From NCBI GenBank assembly GCA_028101445.1, contig JAOHKR010000014.1:1-18752 (forward strand): a stretch of DNA of 18,752 bases, in the 5' to 3' direction. Position numbers and translations under genes: made by a program. The stretch comes from Candidatus Pelagibacter sp. (lineage in GTDB: Bacteria > Pseudomonadota > Alphaproteobacteria > Pelagibacterales > Pelagibacteraceae). Shown piece by piece: positions 1-7,482 of this stretch. The first letter of the stretch is position 1. Every line of letters starts with the position of its first letter. The notes beneath the pieces are model-generated. The model searched no databases. It had not been told where the DNA came from and worked only from the letters and a program-made list of their open reading frames with translations.

Positions 1-986
1 TAATCATTTGAGATTATAGGCTTTATTAATGAAACAAAGTTTACTTTAAATAAAATTGATCCATTATTTGAGTCTAAGAAATAAGTATAATCTTTAGAAT
101 TAACTACTAATAATTTTTTGTTATTAATTATTTGATTTCCATAGAATAAATTGCTTGGATTTAAATTTAGAGATTGATTGAAATTTTTAAACCAATTAAC
201 TGTCATCGTATTTTTATCAAATGCAAATAAAGAGCCATAGGTATTTAAAAAAAATAATGACTCATCGTTTAAAGATAAGTTATTTATAAACTTATTCTTT
301 ACAACTGTTTCTTCTGTTGGAATTAATTTCAAGGTTTCACCGTTTAATTTATTAAAAAAAAATAAATTATTATTTTGATTTGCAGCAACAAGCATGTCTT
401 GAGCTACCTTTAAATTAGATCTAAACGGAACTTGATAATTCTTTGCCCATAAAATGGTATTTGTTTGGTAATTATATGCATAAAGGTAACCTATGTTATC
501 GGAAACATATACAATATTATCTTCAACTATATAATTTAAAACTTTTTTAATTTTTTTATATTTTTTGTTATCATTTATAGAGAAAATAATTATGTTACCC
601 TTCTCATCATTTATTAATAAATTATTTTTTTCAAACAAGATATAACTGCTGGACTTGTATTTTGTTAATTTTTTACTCTTAAAAATGATCTTATTTTGAT
701 CTTTATACTCTAAATTTACTAAGTTATTTGTTTGATCAAAATAAATATCCTTCCAATTAAAATTGGAAATCAGTTTAGTCAATTTAAACCTGTAATTTTT
801 ATCTAAAGGTATAATCTCATCAAAAGATTCTTTTGAAGAATACAAGGTTCTAAAATCTTTAAATTGATTTTCATCTTTATTTGAAGTGACATTTTCATTC
901 TTCCAAATGCCTGTTTTGTTGTCAAATGAGCAATTGTTAATAAAAATTAAAATTATAAAAATATAAAATAATTTAATTTTATTCAT
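1..986 (-). CDS. bamB: BamB-like PQQ-repeat lipoprotein, C-terminus cut by window edge
   Basis: An open frame runs from an ATG at 984-986 to the left edge without a stop, giving about 328 residues; the C-terminus lies outside the window. The protein starts with a basic residue pair and a hydrophobic segment (about residues 4-16) ending at Cys19 (I-N-N-C), a loose lipobox, so it is probably an outer-membrane-anchored lipoprotein. The body has repeated hydrophobic strand patterns such as GYLYAYNYQTNTILWAKN and GSLFAFDKNTMTVNWFKN, which are the blades of a PQQ-type beta-propeller. BamB is the propeller lipoprotein of the BAM complex that inserts beta-barrel proteins into the outer membrane. It starts 9 bases after the YfgM-like gene, matching the E. 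coli order yfgM-bamB-der, which is the main support for BamB over another PQQ-repeat protein. No Shine-Dalgarno sequence is visible. Confidence 0.72.
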   Translation of the reverse strand, partial: MNKIKLFYIFIILIFINNCSFDNKTGIWKNENVTSNKDENQFKDFRTLYSSKESFDEIIPLDKNYRFKLTKLISNFNWKDIYFDQTNNLVNLEYKDQNKIIFKSKKLTKYKSSSYILFEKNNLLINDEKGNIIIFSINDNKKYKKIKKVLNYIVEDNIVYVSDNIGYLYAYNYQTNTILWAKNYQVPFRSNLKVAQDMLVAANQNNNLFFFNKLNGETLKLIPTEETVVKNKFINNLSLNDESLFFLNTYGSLFAFDKNTMTVNWFKNFNQSLNLNPSNLFYGNQIINNKKLLVVNSKDYTYFLDSNNGSILFKVNFVSLIKPIISND

Positions 987-995
987 CTTATATTT

Positions 996-1505
996 TTATT
1001 TTTCTAATACTTCTTCAGCTAAAAATTTATACTTGGATTCTTTATTTATTAATTTTTCAAGAATAGCTTTTCCTTCTGTAATTTCTTGTTTTTTAATTAA
1101 AAACAAAGCCTTTTTAAAAAATATTAAATCTAACTGATCATTAGATTTAGTTAATTTCTCTACAATCGAAAAATATTCTAAAATTTTATTTTTATCAGTT
1201 ATTAAATTTTCTTCTAAAATTGTGTTTAATGATAAAATTGAATAAAAATTATTTTCACTTAAAATGATTTCTTCATAAATTTTTTTTGATTTTTCTTGAC
1301 TCTTTGAGGATAAAAGTAGTCCAGCTTGAATATATTTTTCTGCTATCAATTCATTTTTTTTTTCCTTATTTGTATTAAAAAGATTAATTGAAATTACTAA
1401 AGATATTACAATAAATATAACTATGTATATTTTCAGCTTATTTTCCGAATAAAAAGAGTTTAATTTATCCTTAAATTCTATTTTTTTTTCTACGTTTAGT
1501 TCCAT
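996..1505 (-). CDS. YfgM-like membrane-anchored TPR-type protein
   Basis: A 169-residue protein with a short charged N-terminus, one transmembrane helix at about residues 25-43, then a helical, Lys/Glu-rich domain exposed to the periplasm. This is the layout of the YfgM/TPR_21 family, ancillary proteins that sit at the SecYEG translocon and hand secreted proteins to periplasmic chaperones. E. coli YfgM is about 206 residues, so this is a short version. The neighbouring BamB-like gene 9 bases downstream supports the family call, since yfgM and bamB are adjacent in many proteobacteria. Its first 35 bases overlap the 3' end of panB in another frame. The protein has no other methionine, so a later ATG start is not possible. 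Sequence similarity is weak in this family; the call rests on topology and context. Confidence 0.62.
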   Translation of the reverse strand: MELNVEKKIEFKDKLNSFYSENKLKIYIVIFIVISLVISINLFNTNKEKKNELIAEKYIQAGLLLSSKSQEKSKKIYEEIILSENNFYSILSLNTILEENLITDKNKILEYFSIVEKLTKSNDQLDLIFFKKALFLIKKQEITEGKAILEKLINKESKYKFLAEEVLEK

Positions 1506-2277
1506 TTAAAAAATTATTTATAGTTGGAAATTTTCTTAATTTAACATCTCTAGTATATTTTTTTACAGCTTTTTCAATTATTCTATTCAAGTTTACATAT
1601 TTTTTGACAAATTTTGGATAAAAACCGCTTAAACCCAGCATATCGTCTGTAACCAAAATTTGTCCATCACAATGTATTGATGAGCCTATGCCTATAGTTG
1701 GTATTCTTAATTTTGATGTAATCAATTTTGAAGTATCAGGGTGAATACATTCTAATACTATGGAGAAAGCACCTGCTTGCTCAATATGTATAGCTTCTTT
1801 AAGCAATCTTTTAGCTTCAATTAATGTACTACCTTCTACCTTAAATTTTTTTGTAAATTGTGGTGTATACCCAATGTGCCCCATAACAGGAATTTTTTCC
1901 TTAACTAAATTTTTAATAATGTCATAATTTTTTTTATTACTTTCTATTTTCACTGCATCACATTTTGTTTTCTTAATGATTAATTTAGCATTTTTTTTTG
2001 CTGTACTGATATTACTGTATGAGCCTTTTGGCATATCAACAATAAGTATTGTTTTTTTTAAACCTTTTTTTACACTTATGGCGTGCTCAATAACGTTGGT
2101 TAAAGTAATTTTATGAGTATTTTTAAAACCGTATAAAACGTTAGCCATTGAATCTCCAACTAATACTAAATCACAATAATTATCTAAAATTTTGGCAATT
2201 ACTTTTGAATATGAAGTTAAACATACTATTTTTGATTTATTTTTTTTTAGTAAGATTTTTTTTATTTTTATATTCAT
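1471..2277 (-). CDS. panB: 3-methyl-2-oxobutanoate hydroxymethyltransferase (PanB)
   Basis: A 268-residue protein of the usual PanB length. It transfers a hydroxymethyl group from 5,10-methylenetetrahydrofolate to 3-methyl-2-oxobutanoate to give ketopantoate, the first committed step to pantothenate and coenzyme A, in the cytoplasm. The TIM-barrel motifs are all visible: VGDS with metal ligand Asp42, DMP with Asp81, KIE with Lys109 and Glu111, GHIGYTPQ with His133, LEC with the catalytic Glu175, then IPTIGIGS and DGQILV. These match the E. coli residues Asp45, Asp84, Lys112, Glu114, His136 and Glu181. The start ATG shares one base with the guaA stop (TAATG), so translation is probably coupled. 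The 3' end overlaps the YfgM-like gene by 35 bases. panC, panD and panE are not in the window, so whether pantothenate synthesis is complete cannot be judged. Confidence 0.93.
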   Translation of the reverse strand: MNIKIKKILLKKNKSKIVCLTSYSKVIAKILDNYCDLVLVGDSMANVLYGFKNTHKITLTNVIEHAISVKKGLKKTILIVDMPKGSYSNISTAKKNAKLIIKKTKCDAVKIESNKKNYDIIKNLVKEKIPVMGHIGYTPQFTKKFKVEGSTLIEAKRLLKEAIHIEQAGAFSIVLECIHPDTSKLITSKLRIPTIGIGSSIHCDGQILVTDDMLGLSGFYPKFVKKYVNLNRIIEKAVKKYTRDVKLRKFPTINNFLNGTKRRKKNRI

Positions 2278-3830
2278 TATTCTAATTCAATTGTACTTGG
2301 TGGTTTGGAGGTAATGTCATAAACAACTCGATTTATTCCTTTTACATTATTTATTATTTTATTAGAAATTTTATCTAAAAAACTCTGTGGAAAATTAAAA
2401 TAATCAGCAGTCATTCCATCTTCTGAAGTTACGGCTCTTAGTAAACATGTGTATTCATAGGTTCTTGAGTCACCCATTACACCAACAGTTTTTATCGGTA
2501 GAAGAGCTGCATATGCTTGCCATATTTTATTATAGAGATTATTTTTAATTAATTCATTAATAAATATAAAGTCTGCATCTTGCAGAATTTTAATTTTTTC
2601 TGAAGTAATGTTTCCAATTATTCTTATTCCTAAACCAGGTCCAGGAAAAGGGTGCTTGTAATTAATATCTTTTATTAATCCAATTGATTTACCTAAGATC
2701 CTAACTTCATCTTTAAAAAATTCTTTTAAAGGTTCAATTAGTTTCAAATTCATTTTTTTTGGCAGACCTCCAACATTATGGTGAGATTTAATCTTTGAGG
2801 TTTTACTGCCACTTGCTGATTTGCTTTCAATTATATCAGGATATAAAGTTCCTTGGGCAAGGAATTTTAAATTAGAATATTTTTTAGACTCTTTTTCAAA
2901 AATTTTTATAAATAAATTTCCTATTATTTTTCTTTTCTTTTCGGGATTTGAAATATTTTTTAAATTGTTTAAAAAAATATTCGAAGCATCAATTAATTTA
3001 ACATTTAGTTTGTATTTCTTTTTAAAAACTCCGTACGTAAATTTAAATTCATTTTTTCGCATTAGGCCAGTATCGACCATAATACAGATAAGGTTTTTTT
3101 TTATTGCTTTATTGATTAATAAAGCAACTACACTACTATCCACACCGCCTGATAGAGCGCAAATAACCTTATCTTTTTTAACTTCTTTTTTAATTTCATC
3201 AATTATTCTTTTTTTTTGAGAATTAATATTCCACTTTTTTTTTATTTTACAAATTTTGGATAAAAAATTTTTAAATATCTGATTGCCATTATCAGTATGA
3301 GTCACTTCAGGGTGAAATTGAACTCCATAAATTTTTTCTTTTGTATTCTCTATTATTGTTAATTTTGACTCCTTTGTAGAGGCTATTATATGAAAATTTT
3401 TTGGCAGTTTAACAACAGCATCTTCATGACTCATCCAAACGTTTTTTTTTGTTCTAAGGAAATTATTTGTTAGTAGTGAAGATTTTTTGCTGAATAGAAT
3501 AGCACGACCAAATTCTCTTTTTTTATTTGAAGGGTTTATTTTTCCTCCAAATAATTTTGCAATTAATTGTAAACCATAACAAATTCCTAAAATTGGTATT
3601 TTTTTTTTTAATATTTTCTTCGGTATCGTCTGAAAATTTTTTTTTGTTACAGTTGATGGGCCGCCAGATAAAATTATTCCTTTAGTATTTTCAGAAATTT
3701 TTTGCTTAAAAAGGTCTTTTGGTTGAATTATTTCTGAATAAACACCTAAATCTCGGACTCTTCTTGCAATTAATTTTGTTAGTTGGGAGCCAAAATCAAT
3801 AATTATAATTTTATCTTTATGAAATTGCAT
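2277..3830 (-). CDS. guaA: GMP synthase, glutamine-hydrolysing
   Basis: A 517-residue protein, close to the 525 residues of E. coli GuaA. It aminates XMP to GMP with ATP and glutamine. The N-terminal class I glutamine amidotransferase domain (about 7-195) holds the triad Cys84 (GICYGLQ), His173 and Glu175 (FHPE). The ATP-pyrophosphatase domain follows with the PP-loop SGGVDSS at 227-233. The C-terminal dimerisation and XMP-binding domain shows [12 protein letters not shown] and ends in the conserved [13 protein letters not shown] tail. It starts directly after the stop of the small TPR gene (TAAATG) and overlaps panB by one base. With guaB two genes upstream it completes the IMP to GMP branch within one operon. 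No domain is missing and nothing suggests transfer. Confidence 0.97.
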   Translation of the reverse strand: MQFHKDKIIIIDFGSQLTKLIARRVRDLGVYSEIIQPKDLFKQKISENTKGIILSGGPSTVTKKNFQTIPKKILKKKIPILGICYGLQLIAKLFGGKINPSNKKREFGRAILFSKKSSLLTNNFLRTKKNVWMSHEDAVVKLPKNFHIIASTKESKLTIIENTKEKIYGVQFHPEVTHTDNGNQIFKNFLSKICKIKKKWNINSQKKRIIDEIKKEVKKDKVICALSGGVDSSVVALLINKAIKKNLICIMVDTGLMRKNEFKFTYGVFKKKYKLNVKLIDASNIFLNNLKNISNPEKKRKIIGNLFIKIFEKESKKYSNLKFLAQGTLYPDIIESKSASGSKTSKIKSHHNVGGLPKKMNLKLIEPLKEFFKDEVRILGKSIGLIKDINYKHPFPGPGLGIRIIGNITSEKIKILQDADFIFINELIKNNLYNKIWQAYAALLPIKTVGVMGDSRTYEYTCLLRAVTSEDGMTADYFNFPQSFLDKISNKIINNVKGINRVVYDITSKPPSTIELE

Positions 3831-4253
3831 TTATTTTGCTGATAATTTTTCAATTTCAATTTTTAGTTTTCTACTTTCATTGCACAATTTTTTACAAAAA
3901 CTGCTTAAACTATTATTTAAATCATTACTTTTTTTATAGTCAGATGTTGATAATTTTAATTTTGCTAGATTTAAAATTGCTTCTTCATTTTTTGGATTTA
4001 TTAAAATTACTGTATTTAAATTATTTTCTTGTAAATCTTTTTTATCTAAATTTTTGAATATTTTTGATAAGTATAAATAAGATAATTCACTTTTAGGGTT
4101 ATATACTATATCTTGTTCAAATTTTAATTGTGCTTTTTTAAATTTTTTACTTTGAAAAAAATTTACACCTTCTTCAAAATATAAGCTCTTTGCATATAAA
4201 GAATTTAAAGTTAAAAATGAAAATAATAATATTGTTAATAATTTTTTCTTCAT
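3831..4253 (-). CDS. Small periplasmic TPR-repeat protein
   Basis: A 140-residue protein with a cleavable signal peptide: basic start, hydrophobic core and a probable cut after Leu-Tyr-Ala at residue 21. The mature part is about 120 residues of amphipathic helices in two to three tetratricopeptide-like units (about 24-55, 57-89 and 90-118), the second ending in the typical turn INPKNEEA and the first in YNPKSELS. Two cysteines (120 and 124) lie near the C-terminus and could form a disulfide or bind a metal. It overlaps guaB by 4 bases (ATGA) and its stop abuts the guaA start, so it is translated together with the two GMP enzymes. I do not recognise a specific family. An export signal argues against a direct role in cytoplasmic purine synthesis; it may be a scaffold for envelope proteins that merely shares the operon. 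Confidence 0.8.
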   Translation of the reverse strand: MKKKLLTILLFSFLTLNSLYAKSLYFEEGVNFFQSKKFKKAQLKFEQDIVYNPKSELSYLYLSKIFKNLDKKDLQENNLNTVILINPKNEEAILNLAKLKLSTSDYKKSNDLNNSLSSFCKKLCNESRKLKIEIEKLSAK

Positions 4254-5329
4254 AATTTAAAATTTATTGTTTTTTGAGTCATTTCAACACTATGAACCAT
4301 ACTCTCATAAAATCCAGCTTTTGTAATTTTAATAAACTTTGCTTTATCTTTTATTTCACTTAAATTTTTGGCTCCAATATACCCCATTGAAGATCTCAAG
4401 CCTCCTTGTAATTGATAAATTATTTTTGATACGTTTCCTTTATACTCCACCCTTCCTTCTACTCCTTCGGGCACAAACTTAGATTTATCTTTAAAATTTT
4501 TTTGAAAATACCTGTTAGCCGATCCGTTAGACATAGCTCCTATAGAGCCCATTCCTCTATATTGTTTATAAATTTTACCTTTTGACTTAAATTTTTTTCC
4601 TGGACTTTCATCTGTTCCGGCAAATATAGAACCCATCATAATTGCATCTGCTCCAGCTGCTAATGCTTTAGGTATATCTCCTGAAAATTTAATTCCTCCA
4701 TCGGAAATAATCTTTATTTTTTTTTTTCTTAATGCTTTTTTTACTTCCATAATTGCAGATATTTGCGGGACACCGATGCCGGCAACCATTCGTGTTGTGC
4801 AAATTGATCCTGGGCCAATTCCAACTTTTAAAATGTCTGCTCCTGCATTATATAATTTTTTAGCAGCCTCACCTGTTGCTATATTGCCAACACAAATCGG
4901 GGTTTTATTATTTATTTTTTTTAATTTTGATAAAACGTTCAAAACTTTTGCGCTATGACCATGTGCTGTATCTATCACGATTAAATCGACCCCATTATCA
5001 TGAAGTGACTTTGCTCTATCATAGTCTTCTTTATTAGTTCCAATTGCAGCTCCAACTAGTAATTTCTTTTTTTTAACTTTATTTACTTCTTGAGATTGTT
5101 TTTTTATTGTTAAATTTCTGTGTATTATCCCAATACCTCCAGCTTTAGCCATGGCTATTGCCATAGCTGACTCGGTTACGGTGTCCATTGCTGATGATAA
5201 AAAAGGAACCTTTAAGATAATTTTATTAGTTAATTTGAGTGTTATATTTGTATTTATTGGTAAAACATCTGAATACCTTGGTAGCATCAAAACGTCATCA
5301 AAGGTTAAAGCTTCATTTATTGTACCCAT
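4250..5329 (-). CDS. guaB: IMP dehydrogenase without CBS (Bateman) domain
   Basis: A 359-residue enzyme that oxidises IMP to XMP with NAD+, the first committed step to GMP. Core motifs are intact: N-terminal TFDDVLMLP, SSAMDTVTE, the NAD-site Asp120 (IDTAHGHS), the catalytic-loop GIGPGSICTTR with Cys177, the phosphate-binding DGGIKFSGDI, and the mobile flap with Arg273-Tyr274 (RYFQ) followed by FVPEGVEGRV. The Arg-Tyr pair and the MVAGIGVPQ stretch after the loop mark it as IMP dehydrogenase rather than GMP reductase, which has a similar short length. Usual bacterial enzymes are about 485-490 residues because two CBS domains are inserted after the HRNLTIKKQSQEVNKVK region. Here that region passes through a short Lys run (86-89) straight into LLVGAAIG, so about 120 residues are absent. 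It lies 26 bases after rlmE and overlaps the TPR gene by ATGA. Confidence 0.95.
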   Translation of the reverse strand: MGTINEALTFDDVLMLPRYSDVLPINTNITLKLTNKIILKVPFLSSAMDTVTESAMAIAMAKAGGIGIIHRNLTIKKQSQEVNKVKKKKLLVGAAIGTNKEDYDRAKSLHDNGVDLIVIDTAHGHSAKVLNVLSKLKKINNKTPICVGNIATGEAAKKLYNAGADILKVGIGPGSICTTRMVAGIGVPQISAIMEVKKALRKKKIKIISDGGIKFSGDIPKALAAGADAIMMGSIFAGTDESPGKKFKSKGKIYKQYRGMGSIGAMSNGSANRYFQKNFKDKSKFVPEGVEGRVEYKGNVSKIIYQLQGGLRSSMGYIGAKNLSEIKDKAKFIKITKAGFYESMVHSVEMTQKTINFKL

Positions 5330-5355
5330 ATAAACTTATATACGATTATTTAAAT

Positions 5356-5982
5356 TTATAAAGACTTTAAAGTTTCGCAGTGTAAATAAGTTTCTTTCGA
5401 TTCTCTCCTGCTAGACTCGGGTTTAAAGAAATTTACTTTTTTAAATAATGATTTTGCGAGATTTTTAACCTCAATGAAATCTTCACCCATAAATAACTTA
5501 GAAACCAATACACCTCTAGGTTTAAGTATTATTTTTGAAAAATCAATCACATCTGCACACAATTGATTTGTTCTAATCGAGTCTAATGATTTATTTCCTG
5601 TGGTATCAGCTGCCATGTCAGATATTATTACGTCCAACTTTCCTTCAAAAAATTGATTTACCTTATTTTTGGTCCTTTCTTCAAAAATATCACTCTTAAT
5701 AAATTCTACATTATTAATTGGATCCATATCTTTTATATCAATAGATAATACTTTTCCTTTTTGTATTATTTTACTTGCTACCTGAGCCCAACCACCTGGG
5801 GCAGATCCTAAATCTAATAAATCTGTATCTTTTTTAATAAATTTAAATTTTTTATTTAATTCTATAAGTTTGAAAGAAGCTCTAGATCTATAACCAAGAG
5901 TTTTAGATTTTTTAAAAAACTGATCTCTATGTTGTTTAATTTTCCAAGAATTACTTTTTTTAATTCTTTTTGATTTCTTCAT
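5356..5982 (-). CDS. rlmE: 23S rRNA 2'-O-ribose methyltransferase RlmE (FtsJ/RrmJ)
   Basis: A 208-residue protein, matching the 209 residues of E. coli RlmE. It methylates the 2'-OH of U2552 in the A-loop of 23S rRNA late in 50S assembly, using S-adenosylmethionine. The SAM-binding motif is LDLGSAPGGW at 56-65. The catalytic tetrad K-D-K-E is fully present as Lys38, Asp122 (SDMAAD), Lys162 (VSKLF) and Glu197 (SKETY). The N-terminus is rich in Lys and Arg, as expected for an rRNA binder. Its start shares one base with the pssA stop (TAATG), so it is co-translated with phospholipid genes. Alphaproteobacterial RlmE proteins often carry a longer N-terminal tail; this one is compact. Confidence 0.95.
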   Translation of the reverse strand: MKKSKRIKKSNSWKIKQHRDQFFKKSKTLGYRSRASFKLIELNKKFKFIKKDTDLLDLGSAPGGWAQVASKIIQKGKVLSIDIKDMDPINNVEFIKSDIFEERTKNKVNQFFEGKLDVIISDMAADTTGNKSLDSIRTNQLCADVIDFSKIILKPRGVLVSKLFMGEDFIEVKNLAKSLFKKVNFFKPESSRRESKETYLHCETLKSL

Positions 5983-6773
5983 TATAAAATATCTTCATGT
6001 TCTTCATCTGATATTTTTTTAAAATTTTTTTTATTTTGATTGTTGTAAATAATGATACTCACTGGAATAGACAATAAGTAGATTATACCAAAGGCTAGAA
6101 GTGTCTTTAAAGTATAAAACAATAATGCAATAAAAATTATTCCAATACCAAGTAGTAAAAAAACTGTTGTTTTTGGAGAAATTGAAATTTTTTTTAAAGC
6201 TAATGTCGGAATTTTACTAACAAGTAGTATAGCAATAGCGATAGTTAAATAAGGTGTTAAAATTTTAATATCAAAACCTATATTTAAATCAGTCAAATCA
6301 TATATTAAAGGCATTAAAATTAATAACCCGCCAGCAGGTGATGGTATACCCTCGAAGAAATTTTTCTTCCATTCTTGATTTTCATCTACTTTCGTCAAAT
6401 TAAATCTTGCTAGCCTTAAAACGCAACATACTGAATAAATTAATGTTATAGCCCAACCTAATTTTCCATAATTACTCAATTCCCAAAAGTATAAAACAAA
6501 GACTGGGGCAATACCAAAACTAACAAAATCCGTTAATGAGTCTAGTTCTTTTCCAAATTCAGACGTACCCTTAATTAACCTAGCTATTCTTCCATCTAAT
6601 GCGTCTAAAATTGCTGCAAATAAAATTAAAGTGACGGCTAAGTTATAGTTTCCATCAATAGAAAATTTAATAGAACTTATACCTAAGCAAACGCCCCCCA
6701 AAGTTAAAATATTTGGAAGCAAGTATCTTGTTTTTTTTGATGTGACTAGTTTAAATTTTTTATTTTCTTCCAT
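5982..6773 (-). CDS. pssA: CDP-diacylglycerol-serine O-phosphatidyltransferase (PssA)
   Basis: A 263-residue integral membrane protein with about seven to eight hydrophobic helices. It joins serine to CDP-diacylglycerol, releasing CMP and giving phosphatidylserine in the inner membrane. The CDP-alcohol phosphatidyltransferase signature is complete: Asp57, Asp60-Gly61, Ala64-Arg65, Gly74, Asp78 and Asp82, in the spacing D-x2-DG-x2-AR-x8-G-x3-D-x3-D. The N-terminal YLLPNILTLGGVCLG resembles type II (Bacillus/alphaproteobacterial) PssA rather than the unrelated peripheral E. coli enzyme. Serine specificity is supported by the directly upstream psd gene, which uses the product; the two overlap by one base (TGATG). 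The C-terminal tail is charged and cytoplasmic. Confidence 0.93.
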   Translation of the reverse strand: MEENKKFKLVTSKKTRYLLPNILTLGGVCLGISSIKFSIDGNYNLAVTLILFAAILDALDGRIARLIKGTSEFGKELDSLTDFVSFGIAPVFVLYFWELSNYGKLGWAITLIYSVCCVLRLARFNLTKVDENQEWKKNFFEGIPSPAGGLLILMPLIYDLTDLNIGFDIKILTPYLTIAIAILLVSKIPTLALKKISISPKTTVFLLLGIGIIFIALLFYTLKTLLAFGIIYLLSIPVSIIIYNNQNKKNFKKISDEEHEDIL

Positions 6774-7420
6774 CAGTCTGATGCTATTAAGCTTTCACCA
6801 GCTACTACATTTTGTCCCATTTTTGCTAATACTTTTTTTCCTTTAAAATATATATCAACTCTACTTCCAAATCGTATCATTCCGATTCTTTCACCTTGTT
6901 TTAATTCTTGACCTTGTTCTACTTCACAAACGATTCTTCTTGCTATTAAACCTGCAATTTGAACAATTACAATCTCTTCTCCATTGTTTAATTTAATTTT
7001 AAAATAATTTCTTTCATTTTCTTCACTTGCTTTATCTAAAGATGCGTTCAAAAATTTACCTGGCTTATAATAAATTTCTTCAATTTTACCAGAAGATGGT
7101 ACTCTATTAACGTGACAATTAAAAACGTTCATAAAAACACTAATTTTTGTGTAAGAAGTATTCTCTAATCTTAATTCTTCTGGTCCTGATTTTTCTGAAA
7201 TATCTGTAATCAATCCATCTGCTGGGCTTACTAAATAACTATCATCATTTATTGAATATCTCTCCGGGTCTCTAAAAAAGTAATAAACCCACACTGTTAT
7301 TAATGTTAAAACAAATCCCAAAAATTTAGAGAATAGCAAAACTATGAATGTAGCTAAAATTGAGATTGCTAAGAATTTATAGCCTTCTTTATGTATCTTT
7401 GGAAAAATTGTGTTAAACAT
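6773..7420 (-). CDS. psd: Phosphatidylserine decarboxylase, short type
   Basis: A 215-residue proenzyme that converts phosphatidylserine to phosphatidylethanolamine. An N-terminal membrane hairpin (about 15-47) is followed by the decarboxylase core with SPADG (Asp68), FNCHVNR (His103) and the self-cleavage site FGS. Cleavage between Gly185 and Ser186 would turn Ser186 into the pyruvoyl cofactor of a roughly 30-residue alpha chain. The length and the FGSRVD version of the site match the short alphaproteobacterial class instead of the longer LGST enzyme of E. coli. It is the first gene of the nine-gene minus-strand cluster, divergent from icd across 62 bases, and overlaps pssA by one base. No Shine-Dalgarno sequence is seen. 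Confidence 0.94.
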   Translation of the reverse strand: MFNTIFPKIHKEGYKFLAISILATFIVLLFSKFLGFVLTLITVWVYYFFRDPERYSINDDSYLVSPADGLITDISEKSGPEELRLENTSYTKISVFMNVFNCHVNRVPSSGKIEEIYYKPGKFLNASLDKASEENERNYFKIKLNNGEEIVIVQIAGLIARRIVCEVEQGQELKQGERIGMIRFGSRVDIYFKGKKVLAKMGQNVVAGESLIASD

Positions 7421-7482
7421 AATTAAAAGTTTGATAATTTTTCTTAATATGTATAAAAATCCGACTTAATCAATCTATATTT
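7421..7482. promoter_or_regulatory. Divergent psd / icd promoter region
   Basis: This 62-base gap separates the start codons of two divergent genes, so it must hold promoters for both unless transcripts start further inside. On the plus strand TTGATA (7431-7436) and TATAAA (7452-7457) are 15 bases apart, a little short of ideal, upstream of icd. On the minus strand TTGATT (7468-7473) and TATTAA (7444-7449) are 18 bases apart upstream of psd. The two sets overlap, so the promoters could compete. Such AT-rich DNA yields chance matches easily; the exact boxes are tentative, the presence of promoters here is likely. Confidence 0.45.

Noticed and set aside
2821..3219. Open frame of 132 residues on the plus strand
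   Set aside because: It lies inside guaA on the opposite strand, is a low-complexity hydrophobic translation of AT-rich DNA and resembles no family. It is a shadow of guaA.
4250..5329. GMP reductase as an alternative to IMP dehydrogenase
   Set aside because: The length fits GMP reductase, but the Arg-Tyr flap motif, FVPEGVEGRV and the MVAGIGVPQ stretch are those of IMP dehydrogenase, and guaA follows in the same operon.
5330..5355. Purine riboswitch or attenuator before guaB
   Set aside because: Only 26 bases separate rlmE and guaB and no stable stem is seen, so there is no room for a riboswitch in the gap.
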